In this document: positions 56,281 through 64,000 of the stretch, in pieces
How positions within the stretch are numbered: the stretch's first letter is position 1
Layout of the letters: each line of letters opens with the position of its first letter
Assembly (NCBI RefSeq): GCF_015291665.1
Contig: NZ_CP030048.1
Span: 992,001-1,056,000 of the forward strand
DNA from: Bradyrhizobium sp. CCBAU 53338
Lineage (GTDB): Bacteria > Pseudomonadota > Alphaproteobacteria > Rhizobiales > Xanthobacteraceae
Length of the DNA: 64,000 nucleotides
Direction: 5' to 3'
The notes under the pieces: model-generated
Seen by the model: only the letters and a program-made list of their open reading frames with translations
What the model was told of the DNA's origin: nothing
The model's database searches: none
Program-made: the position numbers and the translations under genes

Positions 56281-56586
56281 ATGATCCCCGGCGAACTCTT
56301 CATCCAGGACGGCGAGATCGAGCTCAATGCCGGCCGCAAGACTGTGACGCTCACGGTCGCCAACACCGGCGACCGACCGATACAGGTCGGCTCGCACTAC
56401 CATTTCTTCGAGACCAATCCGGCGCTGAAGTTCGACCGCAAGAAAGCCCGCGGCATGCGCCTCGACATCGCCGCCGGCACCGCCGTCCGCTTCGAGCCCG
56501 GCCAGACCCGCAACGTCCAGCTCGTCGCGCTCGCGGGGAAGAAGACGATCTACGGCTTCCGCGGTGACGTGATGGGGAAGCTGTGA
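56281..56586 (+). CDS. ureB: Urease beta subunit
   Basis: 101 residues, normal length. [60 protein letters not shown] and [20 protein letters not shown] fit the beta-subunit immunoglobulin-like fold. Second subunit of the urease trimer unit. It is followed after 3 bases by an HD-domain hydrolase gene, not directly by ureC, which is the unusual feature of this operon. Confidence 0.98.
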   Translation: MIPGELFIQDGEIELNAGRKTVTLTVANTGDRPIQVGSHYHFFETNPALKFDRKKARGMRLDIAAGTAVRFEPGQTRNVQLVALAGKKTIYGFRGDVMGKL

Positions 56587-56589
56587 TTC

Positions 56590-57129
56590 ATGCTTCCCGC
56601 CGTTCGCCTCATTTCGGAAGCTGCTGAGCTGGCCGCGCGCCGGCACAATGGCATGGCGCGCAAGGGGCGGGGGAACGAGCCTTACATCAACCATCTCGCC
56701 GAGGTCGCGAACCTGGTGGCAACGGCGACTGACGGCGCTGATGCCGAGCTCGTTGCGGCTGGCTGGCTGCACGATGTGATCGAGGATACCGACACCACGC
56801 GCGACGAGCTGGCGCAGGTATTCTCCGACCGGGTTGCCTCCCTCGTCGTCGAATGCACCGACGACATGAGTCTGTCGAAGGCCGAGCGGCGGCGCCTGCA
56901 GGTCGTCGAGGCGCCGAAGAAATCGGCCAGCGCAAAGCTGATCAAGATCGCCGACAAGGTCAGCAATATCGGCGCGCGTATTCATTCCGATCCGACTGCG
57001 GACGAGCGCGACGATCTCGCCGATTATGCCGGCTGGGCCGAGCAGGTCGTCGCCGGCTGCCGTGGCGGTAACGCCTGGCTCGACGCGAGATTCGACGACA
57101 TGGTGCGAAAAGCGAGGGCCTCGCTGTGA
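56590..57129 (+). CDS. MESH1-like HD-domain hydrolase (probable (p)ppGpp or related nucleotide 3'-pyrophosphohydrolase)
   Basis: 179 residues, the same length as animal MESH1 (HDDC3). The metal and substrate residues sit at the MESH1 numbers: R24/K25 in ARKGRGNEPYINH, H35 (YINH), H61-D62 with E65-D66 in WLHDVIEDTD, and D122/N126 in KIADKVSN. ERRRLQVVEAPKKSASAKLI is close to the MESH1 linker. Such enzymes hydrolyse ppGpp (and MESH1 also NADPH) without a synthetase domain. It lies between ureB and ureC with 3 and about 37 bases, so it is co-expressed with urease. A role in the stringent or nitrogen response is inferred. Confidence 0.9.
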   Translation: MLPAVRLISEAAELAARRHNGMARKGRGNEPYINHLAEVANLVATATDGADAELVAAGWLHDVIEDTDTTRDELAQVFSDRVASLVVECTDDMSLSKAERRRLQVVEAPKKSASAKLIKIADKVSNIGARIHSDPTADERDDLADYAGWAEQVVAGCRGGNAWLDARFDDMVRKARASL

Positions 57130-57166
57130 GCACTGAACTGGAATTCAAACGCAAACGGGGCTTGTG

Positions 57167-58882
<1,716 letters not shown>

Positions 58883-59022
58883 AATAGCGCCTCGACGCAT
58901 GTCCCCGGCGCATGCCGATTGCATGTCCTGGGGCGGCTTTTCCGGTTTTGCGTTCGATCCCGGCTGGTCTAATGTCCCGGCCGGTATCTAACCCTTCAGA
59001 AGAAAAGCCGGGAGGATTTCTC

Positions 59023-59322
59023 GTGATCTACGTCGTTGCCACCTTGACCATCAAGCCCGAAACCCGCGCCGAATTCATTGCAGCCGCCACCGCCTGCATC
59101 AGGGAGACGCGGAAGGAGCCCGGCAATATCGCCTACGATCTGCACGAAAGCGTCACCGACCCCACCAAGATGGTGTTCGTCGAGCAGTGGGAAAATGCCG
59201 AGGCGCTCGTGCCGCATCGCGGCCAGGAGCACATGAAGACGTTCGGCCGTGTCGCGGTGAAGTGCTTCACCGCGCCCCCGAAGATCGAAGTCATCACGCC
59301 CGAGAAGGTCGAGACGAGGTAA
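59023..59322 (+). CDS. Antibiotic-biosynthesis-monooxygenase (ABM) domain protein
   Basis: 99 residues from GTG 59023, which has GGGAGGA 7 bases before it. Dimeric alpha-beta barrel: VIYVVATLTIKPETRAEFIA, CIRETRKEPGNIAYDLHESV, MVFVEQWENAEALVPHRGQE and HMKTFGRVAVKCF. Similar to YgiN-like quinol monooxygenases. Its activity is not proven by sequence; it may act on quinones. Placed between ureC and ureE, 6 bases from ureE, it is an insertion into the accessory set. No role in urease maturation is known to me. Confidence 0.88.
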   Translation: MIYVVATLTIKPETRAEFIAAATACIRETRKEPGNIAYDLHESVTDPTKMVFVEQWENAEALVPHRGQEHMKTFGRVAVKCFTAPPKIEVITPEKVETR

Positions 59323-59328
59323 CAGCGC

Positions 59329-59976
59329 ATGATCCGGGCGACGCAGGTTAAGGGACAGCACCGCTTCACGGAAACGCCGGCGGATACGGTCGTGCTCGAT
59401 TTCGACGATCGGCACCGTCGCCGCATGGCGATGACGGGAACGCGGGGCCTCGAATTCCTGCTCGACCTGGAGAACGCGGTGGCACTGCGCGGCGGCGATG
59501 CGCTCTTGCTGGAGGACGGCCGTCTGGTCGAAGTGGTCGCGGCACCCGAGCCGCTGCTCGAGATCCGCGGCCGCGACCCGCACCATCTGATCCGCGTCGC
59601 CTGGCATCTCGGCAATCGCCATCTGCCGACGCAGCTCATGGCCAAGAGCCTGCGCATCCGCCGCGACCACGTCATCGAGGCGATGGTGCAGGGACTTGGC
59701 GCGAAGGTGATCGAGATCGAAGCGCCGTTCGATCCCGAAGGCGGTGCCTATGCCGATGCCGGCCATGCGCACGGACACGATGACCATGCACGTCACGAGC
59801 ATGGTCATCATGGTCACGGCCACCATGATCATGGCCATCATCAACATGATCATCACGGCCTTGACCATCAGCACGATCATGCCGCGCATGATCATGATCA
59901 TCACCACCACCACGACGAACACTGCGACCATCCCGACCATCACCACGGCCACAAACATGCTCATGACCACAAATGA
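59329..59976 (+). CDS. ureE: Urease accessory nickel chaperone UreE with long His-rich tail
   Basis: 215 residues. UreE N-domain: [20 protein letters not shown]; metal-binding C-domain: [20 protein letters not shown] and [20 protein letters not shown] with the conserved His. From about residue 144 to the end (about 70 residues) roughly half of all residues are His, interspersed with Asp/Gly, as in nickel-storing UreE of Klebsiella and rhizobia. It delivers or stores nickel for UreG. The repeated CAT/CAC/GAT codons are prone to slippage. It overlaps ureF by 14 bases. Confidence 0.96.
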   Translation: MIRATQVKGQHRFTETPADTVVLDFDDRHRRRMAMTGTRGLEFLLDLENAVALRGGDALLLEDGRLVEVVAAPEPLLEIRGRDPHHLIRVAWHLGNRHLPTQLMAKSLRIRRDHVIEAMVQGLGAKVIEIEAPFDPEGGAYADAGHAHGHDDHARHEHGHHGHGHHDHGHHQHDHHGLDHQHDHAAHDHDHHHHHDEHCDHPDHHHGHKHAHDHK

Positions 59977-60685
59977 GCCTGTCAGCGCGGGCGACCTCGC
60001 CGACCGCGAGGCTGCGGCGCTGTACCGGCTGATGACGTGGCTGTCGCCGGCGTTTCCCGTCGGCGGATTCTCCTATTCCAGCGGCATCGAATGGGCGGTC
60101 GAAGCCGGCGATATCGCCGACATCGCAACGCTCGCCGATTGGCTCGACGCGATGCTCAGTGATGGCTCCGGCTTTTGCGATGCGACCTTCCTGGTTCATG
60201 CCTATCGCGCTGCCGAAGCCGGCGACGACAACACTCTGTGCGATATTGCGGAACTCGCGGCCGCGTTCGTGCCCTCGCGCGAGCGGCAGCTCGAGACCAC
60301 TTCGCAGGGCCGAGCCTTCATCGAAATCTCCCGCGCGGCGTGGGATGCCGTGGGCCTGGATGCCATGGTCGCGGCGTGCCGGACGCCGCTGGTCTATCCC
60401 GTCGCTGTCGGCGTCGTTGCCGCGATGCATGGCGTGCCGCTGGCCCCGACACTGCACGCCTTCCTGCATGCGCTGGTCTCGAACTGGATTTCTGCGGCGA
60501 GCCGGCTCGTTCCGCTCGGCCAGACCGACAGCCAGCGTGTGCTGGTCACGCTGGAAACCGCCGTCGCGGTGACCGCAAATCGGGCGCTGAACGCGACATT
60601 GGGCGATCTCGGCAGCGCCATCTTCCGCGCCGATCTCGCCAGCCTGCGGCACGAGACGCAATATACGCGGCTGTTTCGGTCATGA
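59963..60685 (+). CDS. ureF: Urease accessory protein UreF
   Basis: 240 residues from ATG 59963 ([10 protein letters not shown]), inside the ureE His-rich tail. All-helical Ure[61 protein letters not shown], and [20 protein letters not shown] near the end. UreF is the bridge between UreD and UreG, needed for nickel insertion. The upstream ATG 59957 is also possible. After it comes a 155-base gap, unlike the rest of the operon. Confidence 0.95.
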   Translation: MTTNEPVSAGDLADREAAALYRLMTWLSPAFPVGGFSYSSGIEWAVEAGDIADIATLADWLDAMLSDGSGFCDATFLVHAYRAAEAGDDNTLCDIAELAAAFVPSRERQLETTSQGRAFIEISRAAWDAVGLDAMVAACRTPLVYPVAVGVVAAMHGVPLAPTLHAFLHALVSNWISAASRLVPLGQTDSQRVLVTLETAVAVTANRALNATLGDLGSAIFRADLASLRHETQYTRLFRS

Positions 60686-60705
60686 CGGTCGGGCTGTGCA
60701 CTCCG

Positions 60706-60825
60706 TCGTCGTCCTGACGAAAGCCAGGACCCATAGCCACTACTGCGCGTGCACCCGTGCGGCCTCGGCTTGCCGCGACGACAAAGTTCGGTGGTAATGG
60801 GTCCTGGCTTTTGCCAGGACGACGA
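60706..60825. repeat. REP-like long inverted repeat between ureF and ureG
   Basis: The left arm (60706-60734, TCGTCGTCCTG then GAAAGCCAGGACCCAT) and the right arm (60797-60825) are inverse copies with few mismatches, separated by about 60 bases. The right arm itself folds (TCCTGGC-TTTT-GCCAGGA). It has the look of a dispersed bacterial palindromic element, and splits an otherwise tight operon. Confidence 0.8.
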
Positions 60826-60840
60826 TAGGAAACAATCTCA

Positions 60841-61464
60841 ATGGCAACTTCTCACGGCCCTTTGCGTGTCGGCGTCGGCGGCCCCGTTGGATCGGGCAAG
60901 ACTGCGTTGATGGACCTGCTCTGCAAGACCATGCGCGAGCGTTACGACATCGCCGCGATCACCAACGACATCTACACCAAATGGGATGCGGAATTCCTTG
61001 TGCGCTCCGGCTCGCTGACGCCGGACCGCATCGCCGGCGTCGAGACCGGCGGCTGCCCGCACACTGCGATCCGCGAGGACGCCTCGATGAATCTCGCTGC
61101 GGTGGCGGACATGCGCGCCAAATTCCCCGGGCTCGATCTCGTGCTGATCGAGTCCGGCGGCGACAATCTCGCCGCCACTTTTTCCCCGGAGCTGGCCGAT
61201 TTGACCATCTATGTCATCGACGTTGCCGCCGGCGACAAGATCCCGTCCAAGGGCGGCCCCGGCATCACCCGCTCGGACCTTCTGGTCATCAACAAGATCG
61301 ATCTCGCGCCCCATGTCGGTGCGTCCCTCGAGAAGATGGATACCGACGCCAAGCGCATGCGCGGCGAGCGTCCCTTCGTCATGACCAATTTGAAGAAGAG
61401 CGAAGGCCTCGACCGCATCGTCGGCTTCATCGAGACCAAAGGTGGGCTGAAACGAGCGGGCTGA
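60841..61464 (+). CDS. ureG: Urease accessory GTPase UreG
   Basis: 207 residues. SIMIBI GTPase: P-loop [13 protein letters not shown] (G14-T21), the metal-binding CPH motif in [34 protein letters not shown], and the guanine-specific [12 protein letters not shown]. It uses GTP to hand nickel to the UreDF-urease complex. ATG 60841. Last gene of the urt-ure operon; about 265 bases of apparent non-coding DNA follow before the histidine kinase. Confidence 0.97.
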   Translation: MATSHGPLRVGVGGPVGSGKTALMDLLCKTMRERYDIAAITNDIYTKWDAEFLVRSGSLTPDRIAGVETGGCPHTAIREDASMNLAAVADMRAKFPGLDLVLIESGGDNLAATFSPELADLTIYVIDVAAGDKIPSKGGPGITRSDLLVINKIDLAPHVGASLEKMDTDAKRMRGERPFVMTNLKKSEGLDRIVGFIETKGGLKRAG

Positions 61465-61729
61465 TCGGCCGCGGCGAGATGGCGCAGGCATTTCCGCCGT
61501 TAACGTCTGGGGCAGATCCGCGTTTGCGGAACAAATTTCGGACACGGCGATTATCTACCTCCTGTGCCCCGGCAAAGCCGTTCCTGGCCAGACGTTCGGC
61601 CGGGCGGATTAAGCTTTTTGGGCGACCCAAGTTGCGTACAGATGCCTCCTCCGTCATTATCCCTGCCACTGGGCTCCACCCTGTTTCGGCACATGGCCGT
61701 TCGAGCGGCGTTCATATGCTCCGTGTTTA

Positions 61730-63421
61730 TTGCCGACCTCCCGACTTCGCCTGAGTAGTCGCGTGGTCCGGCTGGGTTTCATCATCGGTTTCATCGCTCT
61801 GCTCGGAGCTTTGCTCTCGGGGCTTGCGGCCTATCGTGTCCACGACCAGGAGCTGGCGCTGGATCGCATTGCGCTGGCGCGTGCGATCGACGTTCATGCG
61901 AGCCTTGTCCAGGACAGGTCGACCGAGCGTGAGCTACTGGCGCGTGTCGCCTCAGGCCTGTTCCGCGCGCCGTCGGTGCTGAAACCCAATATGCTGGAGC
62001 CGCTGCGATCGGCGATCTACGCCTTCAAGACCGACTTCGTGGTGGCCGGCTGGATCGCCCGGCTCCAGCCGAGCGAACTCGCTGCGGCACAGACCGCGAT
62101 CGCGACCGCCGGCTTCCCGAAGCCCCAGATTCGCGACTACAGCGACAAGCCGATCGACCCCGCCAGCCTCACCCATCCGATCGACGTGCTGATGGACCTC
62201 GAGCCGCGCAGCGACGAGACGAAGGCACTCCCGGGCCGCAGTTACGATGACGATCCGGTTCGCAGCGCGATGTTGACGCGGGCCAGGGTCGAGAAGCGGT
62301 CGGTCGCCTCCGACCCGGTACCCCTCTTGCGCGGGAACGGTCCGATCGGCGTCATCGTCGCCGCTCCCGTCATCCCCGAGGGCGCCACCGAGCCGGTTGG
62401 GTTCATCACGTTCTCCTACGAGCTCGCCTCGCTGATGCTGACCAATGACGATCTTTCGTTGTTCTCGGTCGCGCTGAAGGACCCGCGCAAGGAGGGCAGT
62501 GAACTGATTGCCAACGACCAGGGCGTCGTCTCCACCCGGATGACGTCGCCGGACGGCCCGGCCCCGTCGGCAACGCGCACCATCAGCTTTGGAGGCCGCG
62601 ACTGGCAGCTCGGCTATTACGCCAAGACCAATTCGGCGCGGCGTGCCGAGCAGACCGCGATCATCGTGGCGGCGATCGGCTTCGCCATCACAGCGATGGT
62701 GTGCGGCCTGTTCGGCTACGTCGCCTACAACAACCTGAGGCTCAGCCGCGAGATCCAGGTGCGGATCGGATTCGAGCGGCGGCTGACGGCTGTCATCGAC
62801 GAGCTGAATCATCGCGTGAAGAACATCCTTGCCGTGATCCAGTCGATCGTAACGCGAACCCTGCGCCATGGTTCGGACATCGACGTCGCGCGCGAGCTGT
62901 TGATCGGCCGCATCCACGCGATGTCCAACGTGGTCTCGCTGCTCAGCGAGAGCCAGTGGCAGGGCGTCAAGCTGAAGGGCCTGTTCGAAGCGCGCGCCAT
63001 TCCGCATGCCGATCGGATCGCGGTCAGCGGTCCGGACATCGCGGTCAGCGCGCGCGCCGCGCAAAGCCTCTCGCTCCTGTTCTTCGAGCTGGCCTCGCAT
63101 TCGGACGAAGGCCTGTCGCTGGTCGGCAAGCATCCGCACATCACCGCGAACTGGACGGTGACGGGCGAGGAGCCCGAGACGGTGTTTCACTTCCGCTGGG
63201 AGGAGTTCAACACCAGCGAGGCGACGCGCCGGCCGGATTCGGATTTCGGCCTGATCCTGCTCGACCGTGTCGCGCCCGAAGCGCTCGGCGGCACCGCCAA
63301 GCGCTACTTCACCGACGTCTCCTACGTCTATGAGCTGACTGCGCCGATGGAGACGGTCGTCGATATGACTGAGCGTGATCGAACGGAAAAGCTGTCGCAG
63401 CCGGTGAAGGCGGTGCGGTAG
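61730..63421 (+). CDS. Membrane sensor histidine kinase, HWE/HisKA_2 type, with degenerate ATP-binding core
   Basis: 563 residues, TTG start 61730 (GTG 61763 is another option). Helix 1 (VVRLGFIIGFIALLGALLSG), a CHASE-like periplasmic domain (about 40-300, with RIALARAIDVHASLVQDRST), helix 2 (AIIVAAIGFAITAMVCGLFG), then the phosphoacceptor H361 in DELNHRVKNILAVIQSIVTR. The N box, normally HELATNAxK, is FFELASHSDEG: the Asn is H457. The glycine box is DFGLILLDR. The RWEE element of the HWE family remains. ATP hydrolysis may be weak or lost. Partner regulator not in the window. Confidence 0.85.
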   Translation: MPTSRLRLSSRVVRLGFIIGFIALLGALLSGLAAYRVHDQELALDRIALARAIDVHASLVQDRSTERELLARVASGLFRAPSVLKPNMLEPLRSAIYAFKTDFVVAGWIARLQPSELAAAQTAIATAGFPKPQIRDYSDKPIDPASLTHPIDVLMDLEPRSDETKALPGRSYDDDPVRSAMLTRARVEKRSVASDPVPLLRGNGPIGVIVAAPVIPEGATEPVGFITFSYELASLMLTNDDLSLFSVALKDPRKEGSELIANDQGVVSTRMTSPDGPAPSATRTISFGGRDWQLGYYAKTNSARRAEQTAIIVAAIGFAITAMVCGLFGYVAYNNLRLSREIQVRIGFERRLTAVIDELNHRVKNILAVIQSIVTRTLRHGSDIDVARELLIGRIHAMSNVVSLLSESQWQGVKLKGLFEARAIPHADRIAVSGPDIAVSARAAQSLSLLFFELASHSDEGLSLVGKHPHITANWTVTGEEPETVFHFRWEEFNTSEATRRPDSDFGLILLDRVAPEALGGTAKRYFTDVSYVYELTAPMETVVDMTERDRTEKLSQPVKAVR

Positions 63422-63423
63422 CT

Positions 63424-63783
63424 TCAGGTCGAACTCATGCGAGCCGCGATGGCGGTCATCTCGAGTTTCACGCCCGGGCCGAGATCGGCCACGCCGACGG
63501 CGGCACGCGCGGGCAAATGAGCTTCCGCAAAGTGCGCCTTCCAGGCCGCATTGAACGCGGCCTTCTCGCTCAGATCGGTCATGAAGATGGTCACCTGCAA
63601 GACGTTGGCTACGTCGGACCCGAGCGTCTCCAACAGCCGCGACAGCTGACCGAGCACGTCGGTTGCCTGACCGGACATGTCGAGGCTCGTGTCCTCGGGG
63701 ACGATCCCGCCGATGTAAAGCACGCCCGCATGCTCGACCACTTCGTGGAGCAGCCCTTCGTATGGCAAGATGCGCCTGATCAT
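63424..63783 (-). CDS. RidA family protein (YjgF/UK114)
   Basis: 120 residues from ATG 63783 (MIRRILPYEGLLHEVVEHAG). The trimeric RidA fold pattern includes VLYIGGIVPEDTSLDMSGQA, VLQVTIFMTDLSEKAAFNAA, LPARAAVGVADLGPGVKLEM. The active-site Arg of RidA (substrate carboxylate contact) is in ARAAVGV, and the Glu in KLEMTAIAA. RidA proteins hydrolyse reactive enamines or imines made by PLP enzymes. An in-frame extension to 63837 exists but AGGAG is far from either start. Just downstream of a TetR-like gene, also minus strand. Confidence 0.88.
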   Translation of the reverse strand: MIRRILPYEGLLHEVVEHAGVLYIGGIVPEDTSLDMSGQATDVLGQLSRLLETLGSDVANVLQVTIFMTDLSEKAAFNAAWKAHFAEAHLPARAAVGVADLGPGVKLEMTAIAARMSST

Positions 63784-63840
63784 GATGAGAACAATGCTCC
63801 TGTCGAATAGGGTGAGATTTTGTCGGATCCGGCGCAAGGT

Positions 63841-64000
63841 CTAGCCTTTCGGCCGCAACACCAGATCGACCAGAGATCGCGCATAGGCCGGCGTAATCGG
63901 CGCTATCCCGAAGATGTAGCGGTAGAACAGGCTGCCATAGATCGCGTCGTAGAGATCCTGGGCCGGCGCTTCGGCCAAAATGCTGCCGTCACGTTGGCCT
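63841..64000 (-). CDS. TetR/AcrR-type regulator, C-terminal part (partial)
   Basis: Reverse strand runs open to the window edge from the stop at 63841 (53 codons). It reads ILAEAPAQDLYDAIYGSLFY, RYIFGIAPITPAYARSLVDL, VLRPKG. This helical end with YGSLFYRYIFG and P-A-Y-A-R-S-L-V-D is typical of the TetR C-terminal ligand domain (TetR_C_11-like). The DNA-binding part is outside. It stands 57 bases upstream of the RidA gene and may control it. Identification is fair for a short fragment. Confidence 0.6.
   Translation of the reverse strand, partial: GQRDGSILAEAPAQDLYDAIYGSLFYRYIFGIAPITPAYARSLVDLVLRPKG

Noticed and set aside
59744..59962. Met/Thr/Ile-rich N-terminal extension in frame with ureF
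   Set aside because: It is the shifted reading of the ureE His-codon tract. UreF homology starts only after the ATGs at 59957/59963.
61528..61555. GGAAC-type EcfG (general stress) promoter before the histidine kinase
   Set aside because: GGAAC at 61528-61532 is present, but no CGTT lies at 16-17 bases spacing.

Overview
The window reads as chromosomal DNA of a high-GC alphaproteobacterium of the Bradyrhizobium type. This is inferred from recognisable proteins (a CycM-like membrane-anchored cytochrome c, a urea-transport plus urease cluster, Yej peptide transporter genes, a complete tad/cpa pilus locus, a FixK-type anaerobic box) and from the dense, GC-rich coding style. No rRNA, tRNA, CRISPR array, transposase or prophage gene was found. 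Both ends cut through genes.

Layout. 0-1.8 kb: a surface-polysaccharide O-acylation pair (MBOAT acyltransferase plus a cut-off SGNH-like partner). 1.9-7.7 kb: glycerol kinase with a GNAT acetyltransferase, an outer-membrane beta-barrel protein, a PLP dehydratase divergent from an ArsR regulator, a broken DUF6636-like gene, and a GST-fold protein. 7.8-12.6 kb: metF-metH. 13-16.5 kb: a flavin-dependent monooxygenase, then kdsB-pheA, then cycM. 16.7-24.5 kb: a five-gene Yej-type peptide ABC transporter with two substrate-binding proteins. 24.5-29 kb: a patchwork of small single genes (ABC_sub_bind protein, two NTF2-like secreted proteins, a NYN-domain protein lacking key acidic residues, small unknowns), visibly less GC-rich, with one perfect FixK/FNR-type box. 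29-31.2 kb: an overlapping NlpC/P60 and M17 peptidase pair. 31.4-33.4 kb: a small membrane protein and a metallophosphoesterase. 33.5-46.5 kb: the tad (Flp pilus) region, with tadD on one side, a minus-strand block pilin-cpaA-B-C-D-E-F-tadB-tadC, and a plus-strand block of a CpaC-N-like protein and two TadE/G pseudopilins, plus an intervening fatty-acid hydroxylase. 46.5-49 kb: a minus-strand translation and cold-shock group (DEAD-box helicase, IF-1-like protein, Csp). 49.4-61.5 kb: urtABCDE followed by ureDAB-HD-ureC-ABM-ureEFG, headed by a good sigma-54 promoter. 61.7-64 kb: a divergent HWE-type sensor kinase, a RidA protein and a cut-off TetR-type regulator.

How the parts work together. 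The urt/ure block is a nitrogen-scavenging unit: urea is captured (UrtA), imported (UrtBCDE) and hydrolysed by UreABC with nickel delivered by UreDEFG. A MESH1-like HD hydrolase, matching the animal enzyme residue by residue at the metal site, sits between ureB and ureC, and is the most interesting embedded gene. The tad region encodes a full adhesion-pilus machine including a 54-aa Flp pilin and a 48-aa membrane peptide, both very short. The Yej system probably imports peptides; in rhizobia such systems affect sensitivity to host antimicrobial peptides (family knowledge, not shown here). Several non-coding elements stand out: a shared 25-bp element in two convergent intergenic regions, a REP-like inverted repeat splitting ureF from ureG, a 13-bp-stem hairpin between urtA and urtB, 14-bp tandem repeats directly in front of kdsB, and an apparently leaderless arsR promoter.
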